Positions 33,547 to 42,127 of a DNA stretch of 64,000 nt are shown here, piece by piece (the first letter of the stretch is position 1; each line of letters opens with the position of its first letter). Under the pieces are notes generated by a model. That model had not been told where the DNA came from. It saw only the letters and a program-made list of their open reading frames with translations, and made no database searches. Origin of the DNA: DATCDE01 sp038252405 (GTDB taxonomy: Bacteria; Actinomycetota; Actinomycetes; Prado026); the NCBI GenBank assembly GCA_038252405.1, contig JBBSAJ010000012.1, positions 6,224 to 70,223 of the forward strand, given 5' to 3'. The translations under genes were made by a program, and so were the position numbers.

Positions 33547-33821
33547 TCGGCGTCCACCACGGCGCGCCCGGTGGACCGCTCCCGCAGGAAGGTGGTGATC
33601 CGCAGGTGGTCCGGGTCGGCGGCGTAGGTGCGGTACGCGTCCCGGCCGGTGTGGGTGGTCACCAGGACGAGGTCCCACGAGCTCGGGGTGCGCTCGACGT
33701 CCAGCCCCACCCACAGCCCGGCCAGCCCCTGGACCCGCCCCGGCAGCGTCTCGAGCAGCCGCTTGGACTCGGCCGCGTCGGCCGGGTCGTCGAACCGGAA
33801 CAGCACGGTGTGGGTGAACAT
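33531..33821 (-). CDS. Dabb (dimeric alpha-beta barrel) domain protein
   Basis: A 96-residue Dabb-family protein: MFTHTVLFRFDDPADAAESK at the N-terminus and the central SWDLVLVTTHTGRDAYRTYA strand-helix segment, ending near FLRERSTGRAVVD. Such proteins dimerise to form a barrel; they include stress-responsive proteins and small aromatic-compound enzymes. No active-site residue is evident. ATG 33821 is the natural family start. A 16-bp tandem duplication overlaps its stop codon. Confidence 0.8.
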   Translation of the reverse strand: MFTHTVLFRFDDPADAAESKRLLETLPGRVQGLAGLWVGLDVERTPSSWDLVLVTTHTGRDAYRTYAADPDHLRITTFLRERSTGRAVVDAEGGPR

Positions 33822-33900
33822 ACCGGCATTCTGGCAGGTCATCCGATCGTAAAGTCCGGTCCCCGCGCGAAGACCGGACGCCGCCGTTACCGTGGGAAGC

Positions 33901-34131
33901 GTGACCGAGTCCGGGGTGACGGAGCGTTCGACGCTCGACCTCGGCCCGCGCCTGGTCGAGGACCCGGCCGTGGTCGAGACCCCGGTCGTCCACTCGGTCC
34001 ACCTGGTCGAGCACCACCAGTTCAGCGTGGCGGTCTGCGACACCTGCGGCTGGCGCAGCTTCGCCCGCCGGTCGCGCCCGCTGGCCCGCGACGAGGGCCG
34101 CGACCACGAGGTGCTGCACAACCCCCGCTGA
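33901..34131 (+). CDS. Small CxxC protein
   Basis: A 76-residue protein with a His-rich strand VVHSVHLVEHHQFSVAVC and a single zinc-knuckle-like CDTCGWRS, followed by a basic and acidic tail. GTG 33901 (GGGAAG just upstream) is chosen; 33892 is an alternative. The isolated CxxC with nearby histidines may bind a metal. Function not recognised. Confidence 0.55.
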   Translation: MTESGVTERSTLDLGPRLVEDPAVVETPVVHSVHLVEHHQFSVAVCDTCGWRSFARRSRPLARDEGRDHEVLHNPR

Positions 34132-34142
34132 GGTCCCTCCGG

Positions 34143-34925
34143 TCAGGGTGCGGCGGAGCGGACCCGCTCGCGCACCGCGGCCTGGTTGGCCGCCCCCACC
34201 CGGGTGAACAGCCCGGCCAGCCGCAGCGCCGGGCCCGGCACCGCCGCGATCAGCCGCACCTGGGCGCCCCGCCAGCGCGGCACCGCCCGGTACGGCCGCG
34301 GCCGCTCCAGCAGCCGCAGCCCGGCGGCGGCCACCTCCTGCGGCGTCACCAGCCGCATCCCGCTGAAGGTCATCGCGATCGCCGGGTCGTCGAGCAGCGG
34401 CTCGATCATCGGGGTGAGCATCCCGTCCGGGCACAGCACCGACAGGTGGACGCCGGCCAGCCCGTGCCCGCGCAGCTCCGCCTGCAGGCCCAGCGTGTAC
34501 GCCAGCACCGCGTGCTTGGTCGCCGCGTAGACGCACTCGCCCGGGACCGGCACCCACGACGCCAGCGACCCCACGTTGACCACGTGCCCGCGGCCGGCCG
34601 GGCCGCGGTCCCGCATCACCGAGACGGCCGCCCGGGTCCCGTTGATCACCCCGAGCAGGTTGACCTCCACGACCCGCCGGACGACGCCGTCCGGCTGGGT
34701 GGCGGCGTCGCCCGCGCCGAGCACGCCCGCGTTGTTGACCCACACGTCGGGGTCGGTGTCGCGGGCCAACGCCCGGCAGGCGTCCGGGTCACGCACGTCG
34801 AGGACGACGTCGGCGCCCTCGAGGTCGGCACCCACCACCCGGTAGCCGGCGTCCCGCAACGCCGTCACGAAGGCCGAGCCGAGACCGCCGGCCGCGCCGG
34901 TCACCACCGCCGTCCGCTGCGTCAT
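34143..34925 (-). CDS. Short-chain dehydrogenase/reductase
   Basis: A 260-residue classical SDR: cofactor motif TGAAGGLGSAF, acidic D in GADLEGADVVLDV (NAD preference likely), NNAGV, the Ser in NVGSLASW, and the catalytic YAATK. The C-terminal part is Arg-rich and extended, as in SDRs acting on larger or membrane-associated substrates. Substrate unknown. It is convergent with the CxxC gene (11-nt gap) and divergent from the ABC exporter. Confidence 0.85.
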   Translation of the reverse strand: MTQRTAVVTGAAGGLGSAFVTALRDAGYRVVGADLEGADVVLDVRDPDACRALARDTDPDVWVNNAGVLGAGDAATQPDGVVRRVVEVNLLGVINGTRAAVSVMRDRGPAGRGHVVNVGSLASWVPVPGECVYAATKHAVLAYTLGLQAELRGHGLAGVHLSVLCPDGMLTPMIEPLLDDPAIAMTFSGMRLVTPQEVAAAGLRLLERPRPYRAVPRWRGAQVRLIAAVPGPALRLAGLFTRVGAANQAAVRERVRSAAP

Positions 34926-35001
34926 CCCCGGAGCCTACGGCCGCGCCCGGAGGGACCGACGGCCCTTCCGCGAACCGCTCCGGCGGCGCGACCGTGGATC
35001 T

Positions 35002-35898
35002 ATGACTGCGGTGATCCGGACCCGGGGCCTGACCAAGTTCTACGGTCACCAGCGCGGGATCGAGGACCTTGACCTGCAGGTCGAGCCGGGCGAGGTGTTC
35101 GGCTTCCTCGGCCCGAATGGTGCGGGCAAGACGACGACGATCCGGCTGCTGCTCGGATTGATCAAGCCGACTCGAGGCGGTGCCGAGGTGCTCGGGCTGG
35201 ACCTGCGCCGGCAGGGCGTGCCGATCCGGACGCGGGTCGGGTACCTGCCCGGCGACCTGGCCCTGTACGACCGGATGCGCGGCCACGACCTGCTGGAGTT
35301 CCTCGGCCGGATGCGCGGCGACGTCCCGGCGTCGGCGTACCGGTCCCTGGCCGAGCGGTTCGAGCTGGACCTGCAGCCGCGGGTGCGCGAGCTGTCCAAG
35401 GGCAACCGGCAGAAGCTGGGCGTCGTCCAGGCGTTCATGCACTCCCCCGACCTGCTCATCCTGGACGAGCCGACCAGCGGGCTGGACCCGTTGGTGCAGC
35501 TGGAGTTCCAGCGGCTGGTCCGCGAGACGGTGGCGCGCGGTGCGAGCGTGTTCCTGTCCTCCCACGTGCTCACCGAGGTCGAGCAGATGGCCGACCGGGC
35601 GGCCATCGTCAACCACGGCCGGCTGCTCGTGGTCGACAGCGTGGACGCGCTGCGCACCCGCGCCGCCCGCCGGGTCGAGCTGGACTTCGCGGTCGTCCCG
35701 CCGGCCGAGCTCGCGACCGCGCCGGGGGTGCAGTCGGTCGAGGTCCGCGGCCCGACGGCGGTGTGCACGGTGCGCGGGCCGATCACCGGCCTGCTGAAGA
35801 CCGCGGTGGACCACGGGGTCATCGACGTCCACACCCACGACCCGGATCTCGAGGACGCCTTCCTCGGCTTCGTCTCGGGAGGCAGCCATGTCCAGTAG
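35002..35898 (+). CDS. ABC-2 type exporter ATPase
   Basis: A 298-residue ATPase of the CcmA/DrrA type. Walker A GPNGAGKTT, the signature variant LSKGNRQKLG, Walker B LLILDEPTSGLD and switch His in SSHVLTEVEQ are all visible. The C-terminal 80 residues form the regulatory extension seen in DrrA-like exporters. It overlaps the permease gene by 11 nt, so the two form one efflux system of unknown substrate. Confidence 0.9.
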   Translation: MTAVIRTRGLTKFYGHQRGIEDLDLQVEPGEVFGFLGPNGAGKTTTIRLLLGLIKPTRGGAEVLGLDLRRQGVPIRTRVGYLPGDLALYDRMRGHDLLEFLGRMRGDVPASAYRSLAERFELDLQPRVRELSKGNRQKLGVVQAFMHSPDLLILDEPTSGLDPLVQLEFQRLVRETVARGASVFLSSHVLTEVEQMADRAAIVNHGRLLVVDSVDALRTRAARRVELDFAVVPPAELATAPGVQSVEVRGPTAVCTVRGPITGLLKTAVDHGVIDVHTHDPDLEDAFLGFVSGGSHVQ

Positions 35899-36703
35899 CA
35901 GCCAGGTGCTCGTGCTGACCGGGCGCAGCGCCAGCGAACGGTGGCGCTCGGTGCTCGTGTGGGGCCTCGGCCTCGCGGCCATGGCAGCGATCGAGCTGGC
36001 GGTGTACCCGTCGATCGCCAAGTCGAGCGCGGCCATGCAGGAGTACGTCGACCAGTGGCCGGAGGCGTTCAGGCAGGCGTTCGGCCTGGAGGACTACGCG
36101 ACCGGCGCGGGGTTCTTGAACGCCAAGATGTTCAGCATGATCGTGCCGCTGGGGCTGATCGCGGTGGCGCTGGGCGCGGCGGCCGCGGCCACCGCCGGTG
36201 AGGAGGAGCGCGGCACCTTGGACCTGCTGATGTCCCTGCCGGTGCGCCGGTGGAACGTGGTGCTGGCCAAGACGCTGGGGATGGTCGTCGGGGTGGTCGT
36301 CGTCAGCGTCTCGCTGGTCGCGACGATCGTGGTCGGGGCGCCCATGGTCGACCTCGAGGTGACGGCCGGGAACGTGGCGGCAGCCACCTTCATGTGCGGG
36401 CTGCTCGGCCTGCTCTTCGGAGGGGTGGGCCTGCTGCTCGGGGCCCTCACCGGGCACCGGGCCGTGGCGCTGGGGGCCGGGATGGGGCTGGCCCTGGCCG
36501 CGTTCCTGCTCAACGTGCTGGCGCCGATGGCGGACTGGCTGGCGCCGTGGCAGAAGCTCTCGCCGTTCTCCTGGGCGCTGGACAACAAGCCGCTGGCCAG
36601 CGGCGTCGACTGGGCCGGGGCCGGGCTGACGCTCGGCCTGACCGTCCTGCTGGTGGCGGCGGCCGCCGTGGCCTTCGAGCGCCGGGACATCAGCACCCGC
36701 TAG
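35888..36703 (+). CDS. ABC-2 type exporter permease
   Basis: A 271-residue membrane protein with six helices. The segment AAAAATAGEEERGTLDLLMSLP is the characteristic ABC-2 permease coupling helix, and the C-terminus YKxER-like pattern reads AAVAFERRDI. It pairs with the overlapping ATPase gene upstream. A P51 element begins ten bases after its stop codon. Confidence 0.88.
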   Translation: MSSSSQVLVLTGRSASERWRSVLVWGLGLAAMAAIELAVYPSIAKSSAAMQEYVDQWPEAFRQAFGLEDYATGAGFLNAKMFSMIVPLGLIAVALGAAAAATAGEEERGTLDLLMSLPVRRWNVVLAKTLGMVVGVVVVSVSLVATIVVGAPMVDLEVTAGNVAAATFMCGLLGLLFGGVGLLLGALTGHRAVALGAGMGLALAAFLLNVLAPMADWLAPWQKLSPFSWALDNKPLASGVDWAGAGLTLGLTVLLVAAAAVAFERRDISTR

Positions 36704-36712
36704 CCACCCCCT

Positions 36713-36763
36713 GCATGAAGGTGCCCTTCTGTGCGCAAGGCCGCACAAGTCCACCCTTCATGC
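36713..36763 (+). repeat. P51 palindromic element, copy B
   Basis: Reference copy: ends GCATGAAGG and CCTTCATGC, inner stem TGTGCG...CGCACA. It lies between convergent genes (exporter permease and DksA/TraR-like). With inverted copy C it brackets the DksA/TraR-like gene. Confidence 0.78.
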
Positions 36764-36777
36764 GGCGCGCGGCCGGG

Positions 36778-37119
36778 TCAGGTGGGGCGGCTGGCGCAGG
36801 CCACGCACTGGACCGCCCACGGCAGCGCCTCCAGCCGCCCCTCCGGGATCGGCTCCCCGCAGATGTCGCAGCGGCCGTAGCTGCCCTCGTCGAGCTTGGC
36901 CCGGGCCCGGCGAATCTCGGCCAGCAGCACCACCATCCGGCCGTGCGCGGCGACCAGCGAAAGCCGCTCGACCGCGATCGACGTGCCGTCGCCGACCCGC
37001 TTGCCGAAGCCGATGCCGCCAGTGTCCTCCGGCGGCGCCGACAGGGCGGCGACCTCGGCCTCGACCTCGGCCTGCTTGGCCGCGAGGACGGCGGCCACCC
37101 TGGTCTCACGGGTGCTCAT
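36778..37119 (-). CDS. DksA/TraR-family zinc-finger protein
   Basis: A 113-residue protein with an N-terminal helical hairpin (ETRVAAVLAAKQAEVEAEVA) and a C4 zinc finger, CDIC...CVAC, containing GSYGRCDICGEPIPEGRLEA, typical of actinobacterial TraR/DksA proteins. DksA-type proteins enter the RNA polymerase secondary channel; whether this one does is unproven. ATG 37119 gives MSTRETRV; a longer start at 37146 adds an unusual basic leader. It lies between P51 copies B and C, which are inverted relative to each other. Confidence 0.8.
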   Translation of the reverse strand: MSTRETRVAAVLAAKQAEVEAEVAALSAPPEDTGGIGFGKRVGDGTSIAVERLSLVAAHGRMVVLLAEIRRARAKLDEGSYGRCDICGEPIPEGRLEALPWAVQCVACASRPT

Positions 37120-37266
37120 CGCCCGACCGTAGCGCCCCCTCGTCACGCCGTCCCGGCCTTACCCACCTTGATCAGCGCGGGCGGTCAGATCACGCCGCCG
37201 CGGGGCAGGTCTTGACCGAGGACACCGATCATGGACGGCGAGCAGCCCGACCCCCGTCGCCGCCGT

Positions 37267-37317
37267 CCATGAAGGGTGCACTTCTGCGGCCTTGCGCACA
37301 GAAGGGACCCTTCATGC
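37267..37317 (-). repeat. P51 palindromic element, copy C
   Basis: The 51-nt element in reverse orientation, CATGAAGGG...CCCTTCATGC, followed by AGAAGGGGG, a G-rich flank shared with copies A and D2. It lies upstream of the DksA/TraR-like gene and 17 nt past the stop codon of the oxidoreductase gene. 37120-37266 contains nothing else recognisable. Confidence 0.78.
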
Positions 37318-37334
37318 AGAAGGGGGCGCGTGGG

Positions 37335-38513
37335 TCACACCACGTTGTGCTCGGGGCGCTCCTCGGCCCGGCCGAACCGCTCCACGGATAGCGCCGTCAC
37401 GTCCACGACGGGCGGCCGGTCCAGGTACAGGTCCCGCACCACCTCGCCGACGGCCGGCGCCTGCAGGAACCCGTGCCCGGAGAACCCGGTCGCGTACAGG
37501 AACCGCCCGACCGACGCGACCGAGCCGACCAGCGCGTTGTGGTCCGGGGTCACCTCGTACAGCCCGGCCCAGCCGGTGCGCACGCCGGCGTCCAGCACCC
37601 GCGGCGCCCGCACCGCAGCGGCCGCCGCGAGCAGCTCGAGGAACCGCGGCGACCGGTGCTCGCCGAAGCCGGCCGGCTCGTCCGGGTCGCTGATCCCCAT
37701 GAGCAGCCCCGGTCCCTCCCGGTGGAAGTAGAACGACGACGCGAAGTCGATGGTCATCGGCATCGGCTGCTCCACCCACCCGGGCAGCCCGGCCACCGGC
37801 CCGGTCACGGCGATCTCGCGCCGGTACGGCTGCACCGGCAGTGAGACGCCGGCCATCGCCGCGACCCGCCCCGACCACGCACCCGCCGCGCACACCACCG
37901 TGTCGGTCGCCACCGCCCCGCGCTCGGTGCGCACCCCGACGACCTCCGACCCGCGCACATCGATCCCGGTCACCTCGTGCCCGGTGAGCACGGTCACCCC
38001 CAGCCGGCGGGCCGCGGTCGCGTAGCCGAGCACCACCGACTCGGGTGCGCAGTGGCCGTCGTCGGGTGAGTACGCCGCGGCCAGCAGGTCGGACGTCTCG
38101 ATCAGGGGCGACAGCGCGTGCGCCTCGGCCGGCGTGACCAGCCGGGACGGCACCCCGAGCCGGTTCTGCAGCGCCACCGACCGCTCGAACGTCGCGACGT
38201 CCTCCGGCCGGGACAGGCAGAACAGGTAGCCGACCCGGTGCAGGTCGATGGCCTGCCCGGGCCGCCGCTCGAAGTCCGCGAACGCGTCCAGGGACCGCTG
38301 CCCCAGCCGGACGTTCACCTCGTCGGAGAACTGCGCCCGGACGCCGCCGGCCGCCTTGGACGTCGACCCGCCGGCCAGCTCGCCCTTCTCCAGCAGCACG
38401 ACGTCGCGCACCCCCGCCTCGGCCAGGTGGAACGCGATCGAGGTGCCGATCACGCCGCCGCCCACGACGACGACGGAGGCACGCTCGGGCAGGGCGCTGG
38501 TCACGCCCCGCAC
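37335..38513 (-). CDS. FAD-dependent oxidoreductase (DAO family)
   Basis: A 392-residue DAO/sarcosine-oxidase-like flavoprotein. The dinucleotide motif VVVGGGVIGTSIAFHLAEAG is at residues 14-33, followed by the FAD-contact GGSTSKAAGGVRAQFS. The C-terminal motif GFSGHGFLQAPAVGEVV closes the FAD site. It probably oxidises an amino acid or N-methylated amine, releasing H2O2 or feeding an acceptor. GTG 38513 or 38504 start. The upstream lytic transglycosylase stop codon abuts it. Confidence 0.85.
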   Translation of the reverse strand: MRGVTSALPERASVVVVGGGVIGTSIAFHLAEAGVRDVVLLEKGELAGGSTSKAAGGVRAQFSDEVNVRLGQRSLDAFADFERRPGQAIDLHRVGYLFCLSRPEDVATFERSVALQNRLGVPSRLVTPAEAHALSPLIETSDLLAAAYSPDDGHCAPESVVLGYATAARRLGVTVLTGHEVTGIDVRGSEVVGVRTERGAVATDTVVCAAGAWSGRVAAMAGVSLPVQPYRREIAVTGPVAGLPGWVEQPMPMTIDFASSFYFHREGPGLLMGISDPDEPAGFGEHRSPRFLELLAAAAAVRAPRVLDAGVRTGWAGLYEVTPDHNALVGSVASVGRFLYATGFSGHGFLQAPAVGEVVRDLYLDRPPVVDVTALSVERFGRAEERPEHNVV

Positions 38514-38514
38514 G

Positions 38515-39903
38515 CTAGCTGGTCGGGGACGGCGCCTGGCTCGGGGTCGCGGTTGCGGTGCTGCTGGACGACGGCGACGCGGACGGGCTGGCCGACGGGC
38601 TGGCCGACGGGCTGGCGGCCGGGCAGGTCACCGCCGGGTCGGTGGGTGCCGCAGTCGGGGACGGCGTGGGAGTCGCCGTGGGCAGCGGGCTGGGGCTGAC
38701 CGACGCCGTCGGGTCGGCCGCCGGGCAGCCGTCCGTCGTGGCGGTCGTCGCTGTCGTCGTCCCAGCCGCCGGGGTGGCCGTGGGCGACGGGCTCGGGCCC
38801 GGCGTCACCACCGGCGTCACCACCGGAGTGACCGCCGGAGTGACCACCGTCGGGGCCGCGACCAGCTCGACCGGCGACGGTGCGGGCGACGCGATCGGAG
38901 ACTCGAGCAGCGACGGCGTCGGCGTCGGCGAGGCACCCGCTGACCCGGTCACTGTGGCCGCCACCCGCACCGCCACCGCGCCGACCACCCCGGCCGTCGC
39001 CGGCAGCGGGGACGCCGAGAACACCGCGGCCCAGCGCAGCACGGCGACCAGGTAGCTCTCCGAGTGGTTGTACGCCAGCACCGCGGCGCGCAGGTCGGAG
39101 GGACGGGTGAGGTCGCGGCCGTAGCCGCACAGGTAGCCGGCCGCCGAGGTCGCGGCGTCGTAGACGTTGTGCGGGTCGGCCACGCCGTCGCCATTGCCGT
39201 CCCGCCCGCTGGAGCGCCAGGTGCTCGGGATGAACTGCAGCGGCCCCACCGCGCGGTCGTAGGTCGGGTCGCCGTCCCAGCGGCCGGCGTCGGAGTCCCG
39301 GATCAGCGCGACCCCGGGCCGCCCGTCCAGGGCCACCCCGAGGATCCGCGGGCTGGTCGACCCGTCAGCCGCCACGGTCCGCCCCCGCGCGTTCCCGGAC
39401 TCCACCTGCCCGATCGCGGCCAGCAGCCACCACGACAGCCGGCACGAGGGGTACCGCGCGACCGACCGGCTCACCGCCGTGCCGTAGGCGTCCAGCACGA
39501 CCGGGCTGATCCCCGGAGCGGTCGACATCCCGGCCGGCACCACGCCCGTCCCGGCCGCGGGCCGGCTCCCAGCGGCCACCGGCGCGGCCGTCGCGACCGG
39601 TGCGGACTCGGTGACCGAGGCCGGGGGATGCGCCAGCACCGACGGCGGCAGGTCAGCCGGCACCGACCCGTCCAGCTCGGCGGTCAGCAGCTCCCACACG
39701 CTGCGCACCGCACCGTCGGACGCCGGCGACGCTGCGGACCCGGCTGCCACGCCCGCACCCGCGCCGAGCACCGCGGGCGTGGCAGCGGTGAGCTCCGGAC
39801 CGGTGACGAGGGCGGCCACCGCTGCGGCGGTCAGCACCGCGGCGCCCGCCTCCCGCAGCCGTCGACGCCCTGCCTGCTGCCGCCGTCCAAGCCCCGTACG
39901 CAT
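38515..39903 (-). CDS. Lytic murein transglycosylase with long Pro/Ser/Thr tail
   Basis: A 462-residue exported enzyme. A basic N-terminus and a hydrophobic segment (AAVLTAAAVAALVTG) form a signal or anchor. The catalytic domain (about 130-295) has the general-acid Glu in IGQVESGNARG, AVGPLQFIPSTWRSSGRDGN and NVYDAATSAAGYLC, the SLT_2 family pattern. Such enzymes cleave peptidoglycan to 1,6-anhydro-muropeptides. About 140 residues of low-complexity tail follow, with VTPxVTP repeats, TATP runs and (ASPS) repeats, probably a wall-spanning linker. The tail is repetitive at the DNA level and may vary in length. Confidence 0.85.
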   Translation of the reverse strand: MRTGLGRRQQAGRRRLREAGAAVLTAAAVAALVTGPELTAATPAVLGAGAGVAAGSAASPASDGAVRSVWELLTAELDGSVPADLPPSVLAHPPASVTESAPVATAAPVAAGSRPAAGTGVVPAGMSTAPGISPVVLDAYGTAVSRSVARYPSCRLSWWLLAAIGQVESGNARGRTVAADGSTSPRILGVALDGRPGVALIRDSDAGRWDGDPTYDRAVGPLQFIPSTWRSSGRDGNGDGVADPHNVYDAATSAAGYLCGYGRDLTRPSDLRAAVLAYNHSESYLVAVLRWAAVFSASPLPATAGVVGAVAVRVAATVTGSAGASPTPTPSLLESPIASPAPSPVELVAAPTVVTPAVTPVVTPVVTPGPSPSPTATPAAGTTTATTATTDGCPAADPTASVSPSPLPTATPTPSPTAAPTDPAVTCPAASPSASPSASPSASPSSSSTATATPSQAPSPTS

Positions 39904-39945
39904 CGCCGCCTCCTCGTGCCGGCGGCGGGGGCTGGTGGCCGAGGG

Positions 39946-41454
39946 TCAGCCGAGTCGGAAGCCGGGGTCCCAGGGGAGCTCGGCCACGTCCATCTGCGCC
40001 TTCTGCAGACGACCGCTCCAGTCCCAGTTGACCGCCTGCCAGCGGGTGAACTGGTCGAGCACCCACACCCCCGACTGCCTGGAGCCGTTCCCGCTGCGGC
40101 CGTTGCCGCCGAACGGGAGGTGCGCCTCCGCGCCGGACGTCGAGTTGTTGATACTCACCATGCCCGCGCCGATCCGGGCCCGGAAAGCCCAGGCGGGTGA
40201 CATTGCCGTCATGTAGATGGAGCTGGACAGCCCGTACCCGGTGCCGTTGCACAGCTCGATCGCCTCGTCGAGGGTGTCGAACACGCCGAGCCCGACCAGC
40301 GGACCGAACGTCTCGGTGTCGTACAGCGCGTCGCCCGGACGGACCCCCTCGACCACGGTCGGGTGCGCGTAGATGCCGGCGTCCGGGTCACCGACGAAGC
40401 CGGCCCGCGGGTTGTCGGAGGTGATCCGGCCGACGCCCGTGGAGCCGTGCACGGTGTGGTGCTCGGCAATCATCTCGAGGTTGCGCAGGTGGTTGTCGAG
40501 GTAGCGCTGGCTGATCATCGGCCCGTACAGCACCTCGCCGTCCGGCTCCCCGACCACCGCCGACTCGACGGCGGCCAGGAAGCGGCGGGCGAACTCCGCA
40601 TAGACCGGGCGCTGCACCCATACGGTGCCCAGCGAGGTGCAGCGCTGCCCCGCGGTGCCGAACCCGGAGAACAGGGCGCCCTCGACGGCCAGGTCGAGGT
40701 CGGCGTCGGCCATCACCACCATGGGGTTCTTGCCGCCCAGCTCGAGGCAGGGGCTCTGCAGGTGCCGGCCGGCCAGCTCGCCGATGGCCCGGCCCACTGC
40801 GGTCGAGCCGGTGAAGCCGATCTTGTCGACCAGCCCGGCGTCCAGCGCCTGGGACAGCCCGGTGAACGTGGTCGGGCCGTCGGCCAGCACCGCGGAGAGC
40901 ACGCCCTCGGGCACGCCGCCCGCCCGGAAGATCCCGGTGAACGCGGCCGCGATCGCCGGCGTGGCCTCGGCCGGCTTCCACACGACGGCGTTGCCGGACA
41001 GCAGCGCGGGCACGAGGTACCAGGACGGAACGGCGACCGGGAAGTTCGGCGCCGTGATGATGACCGCGACGCCGACCGGCATCCGGTAGGTCATCAGCTG
41101 CTTGTCCGGCATCTCGCTGGGCACGGTCTGCCCGTACATCCGGCGGCCCTCGCCGAGGAAGAAGTCGCAGGTGTCGACGACCTCCTGCACCTCCCCCAGC
41201 GCCTCGCCGTAGGGCTTGCCGATCTCCCGGGTGACGAGCGCGGCCAGCGCCTGCTTGTTGGCCTCGACCAGCCGGCCGACCTGGGCGATCACCCGGCCGC
41301 GGACGGGGGCCGGGATCGCGGCCCAGCCCGGCTGGGCGGCCTTGGCGGAGCGGGCGGCGGCGACGAGGTCGTCGGCGCTGGCGAGCACGACGTCGGCGAC
41401 GACGTCGTCCAGGTGGGCGGGGTTGCGGGACACGAGGCGGTCGGTTCCAGTCAC
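39946..41454 (-). CDS. Aldehyde dehydrogenase (succinate-semialdehyde-type)
   Basis: A 502-residue NAD(P)-dependent aldehyde dehydrogenase. Landmarks are TAPNFPVAVPSWYLVPALLSGN, GFTGSTAVGRAIGELAG, the general-base Glu in LELGGKNP and the catalytic Cys in AGQRCTSLG. The overall pattern resembles GabD-type or putative long-chain semialdehyde dehydrogenases; substrate not proven. GTG 41454 follows a G-run. It is divergent from a TetR regulator across 97 nt that hold a P48 palindrome and an 18-nt operator-like palindrome, so the TetR protein may control it. Confidence 0.85.
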   Translation of the reverse strand: MTGTDRLVSRNPAHLDDVVADVVLASADDLVAAARSAKAAQPGWAAIPAPVRGRVIAQVGRLVEANKQALAALVTREIGKPYGEALGEVQEVVDTCDFFLGEGRRMYGQTVPSEMPDKQLMTYRMPVGVAVIITAPNFPVAVPSWYLVPALLSGNAVVWKPAEATPAIAAAFTGIFRAGGVPEGVLSAVLADGPTTFTGLSQALDAGLVDKIGFTGSTAVGRAIGELAGRHLQSPCLELGGKNPMVVMADADLDLAVEGALFSGFGTAGQRCTSLGTVWVQRPVYAEFARRFLAAVESAVVGEPDGEVLYGPMISQRYLDNHLRNLEMIAEHHTVHGSTGVGRITSDNPRAGFVGDPDAGIYAHPTVVEGVRPGDALYDTETFGPLVGLGVFDTLDEAIELCNGTGYGLSSSIYMTAMSPAWAFRARIGAGMVSINNSTSGAEAHLPFGGNGRSGNGSRQSGVWVLDQFTRWQAVNWDWSGRLQKAQMDVAELPWDPGFRLG

Positions 41455-41468
41455 CCCCCCATGCTTGC

Positions 41469-41516
41469 AGTTGTCAGGGTGAGGACGACGTAGAGGTCGT
41501 TCGCACCCTGACAACT
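41469..41516 (+). repeat. P48 palindromic element, copy 1
   Basis: A 48-nt element, AGTTGTCAGGGTGAGGACGA... to ...CACCCTGACAACT, located in a divergent promoter region, unlike most other copies. Together with copy 2 it brackets tetR-MFS. Confidence 0.78.
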
Positions 41517-41525
41517 GGTCACAGG

Positions 41526-41543
41526 TGGAACGTTTGTGTTCCA
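41526..41543. promoter_or_regulatory. Candidate TetR operator
   Basis: TGGAAC (41526-41531), GTTTGT, GTTCCA (41538-41543): a perfect 6-bp inverted repeat with a 6-nt spacer, eight bases before the TetR start codon. Its size and position fit an autoregulatory operator. Unlike the P48 element beside it, I did not see it elsewhere. Confidence 0.5.
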
Positions 41544-41551
41544 ATGAGAAC

Positions 41552-42127
41552 ATGAGTGACGGCACCCGGCGGGCCATCCTGGACACCGCGGCCGCTGTCC
41601 TCGGCCGGCACAGCGGCGCCTCGCTGGCCGACATCGCCACCGCTGCCGGCGTCGGGCGCACCACCGTGCACCGCCACTTCGCCACCCGCACCGACCTGCT
41701 GCACGCCCTGGCCATGGACTCCCTCGAGCGGGTGGAGCAGGCCGTCACCGCGGCCCGGCCGGACGCCGACGAGCCGCTGGCCGCGATCGTCGAGCGGGTC
41801 GCCACCGGGCTGCTGCCGCTGGCCGACGAGATGCACTTCCTGGGCGCCGGCGCGACGGTGTGGGACCTGCCCGACCTGGTCGAGCGCTGGTACGACGTGA
41901 GCCGGCCGCTTGAGGACACCGTCCGGCGGGCGCAGCGCACCGGCGAGGTGCGTCCGGACCTGCCGGTCGCCTGGGTGGTCGACCTGTTCGTGGCCGCGGT
42001 GTTCGCGGCCTCCGACGGGATCGCCGACGGCCGCATCGCCCGCCGGGACGCCGTCCCGCTCGTGGTCGGCACCCTGCTGGACGGCGTCAGCACGGCCACC
42101 GGCAGCGCCGCCCGGAGCCGGTCGTGA
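41552..42127 (+). CDS. TetR-family regulator
   Basis: A 191-residue TetR repressor. The N-terminal helix-turn-helix reads ASLADIATAAGVGRTTVHRHFATRTDLL. The C-terminal ligand domain is helical and Asp/Val-rich. ATG 41552 is used; a longer start at 41525 would run through the candidate operator. The next gene, an MFS exporter, overlaps it by 4 nt, so this is a classic regulator-efflux pair; the divergent aldehyde dehydrogenase may be a second target. Confidence 0.88.
   Translation: MSDGTRRAILDTAAAVLGRHSGASLADIATAAGVGRTTVHRHFATRTDLLHALAMDSLERVEQAVTAARPDADEPLAAIVERVATGLLPLADEMHFLGAGATVWDLPDLVERWYDVSRPLEDTVRRAQRTGEVRPDLPVAWVVDLFVAAVFAASDGIADGRIARRDAVPLVVGTLLDGVSTATGSAARSRS

Noticed and set aside
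36713..36763. P51 elements as plain intrinsic terminators
   Set aside because: No T-run follows, copies also lie in divergent promoters, and the sequence (not just a hairpin) is conserved.
41469..41516. P48 copy 1 as the TetR operator
   Set aside because: The same element is found at three unrelated gene ends; the separate TGGAAC palindrome is the better operator candidate.
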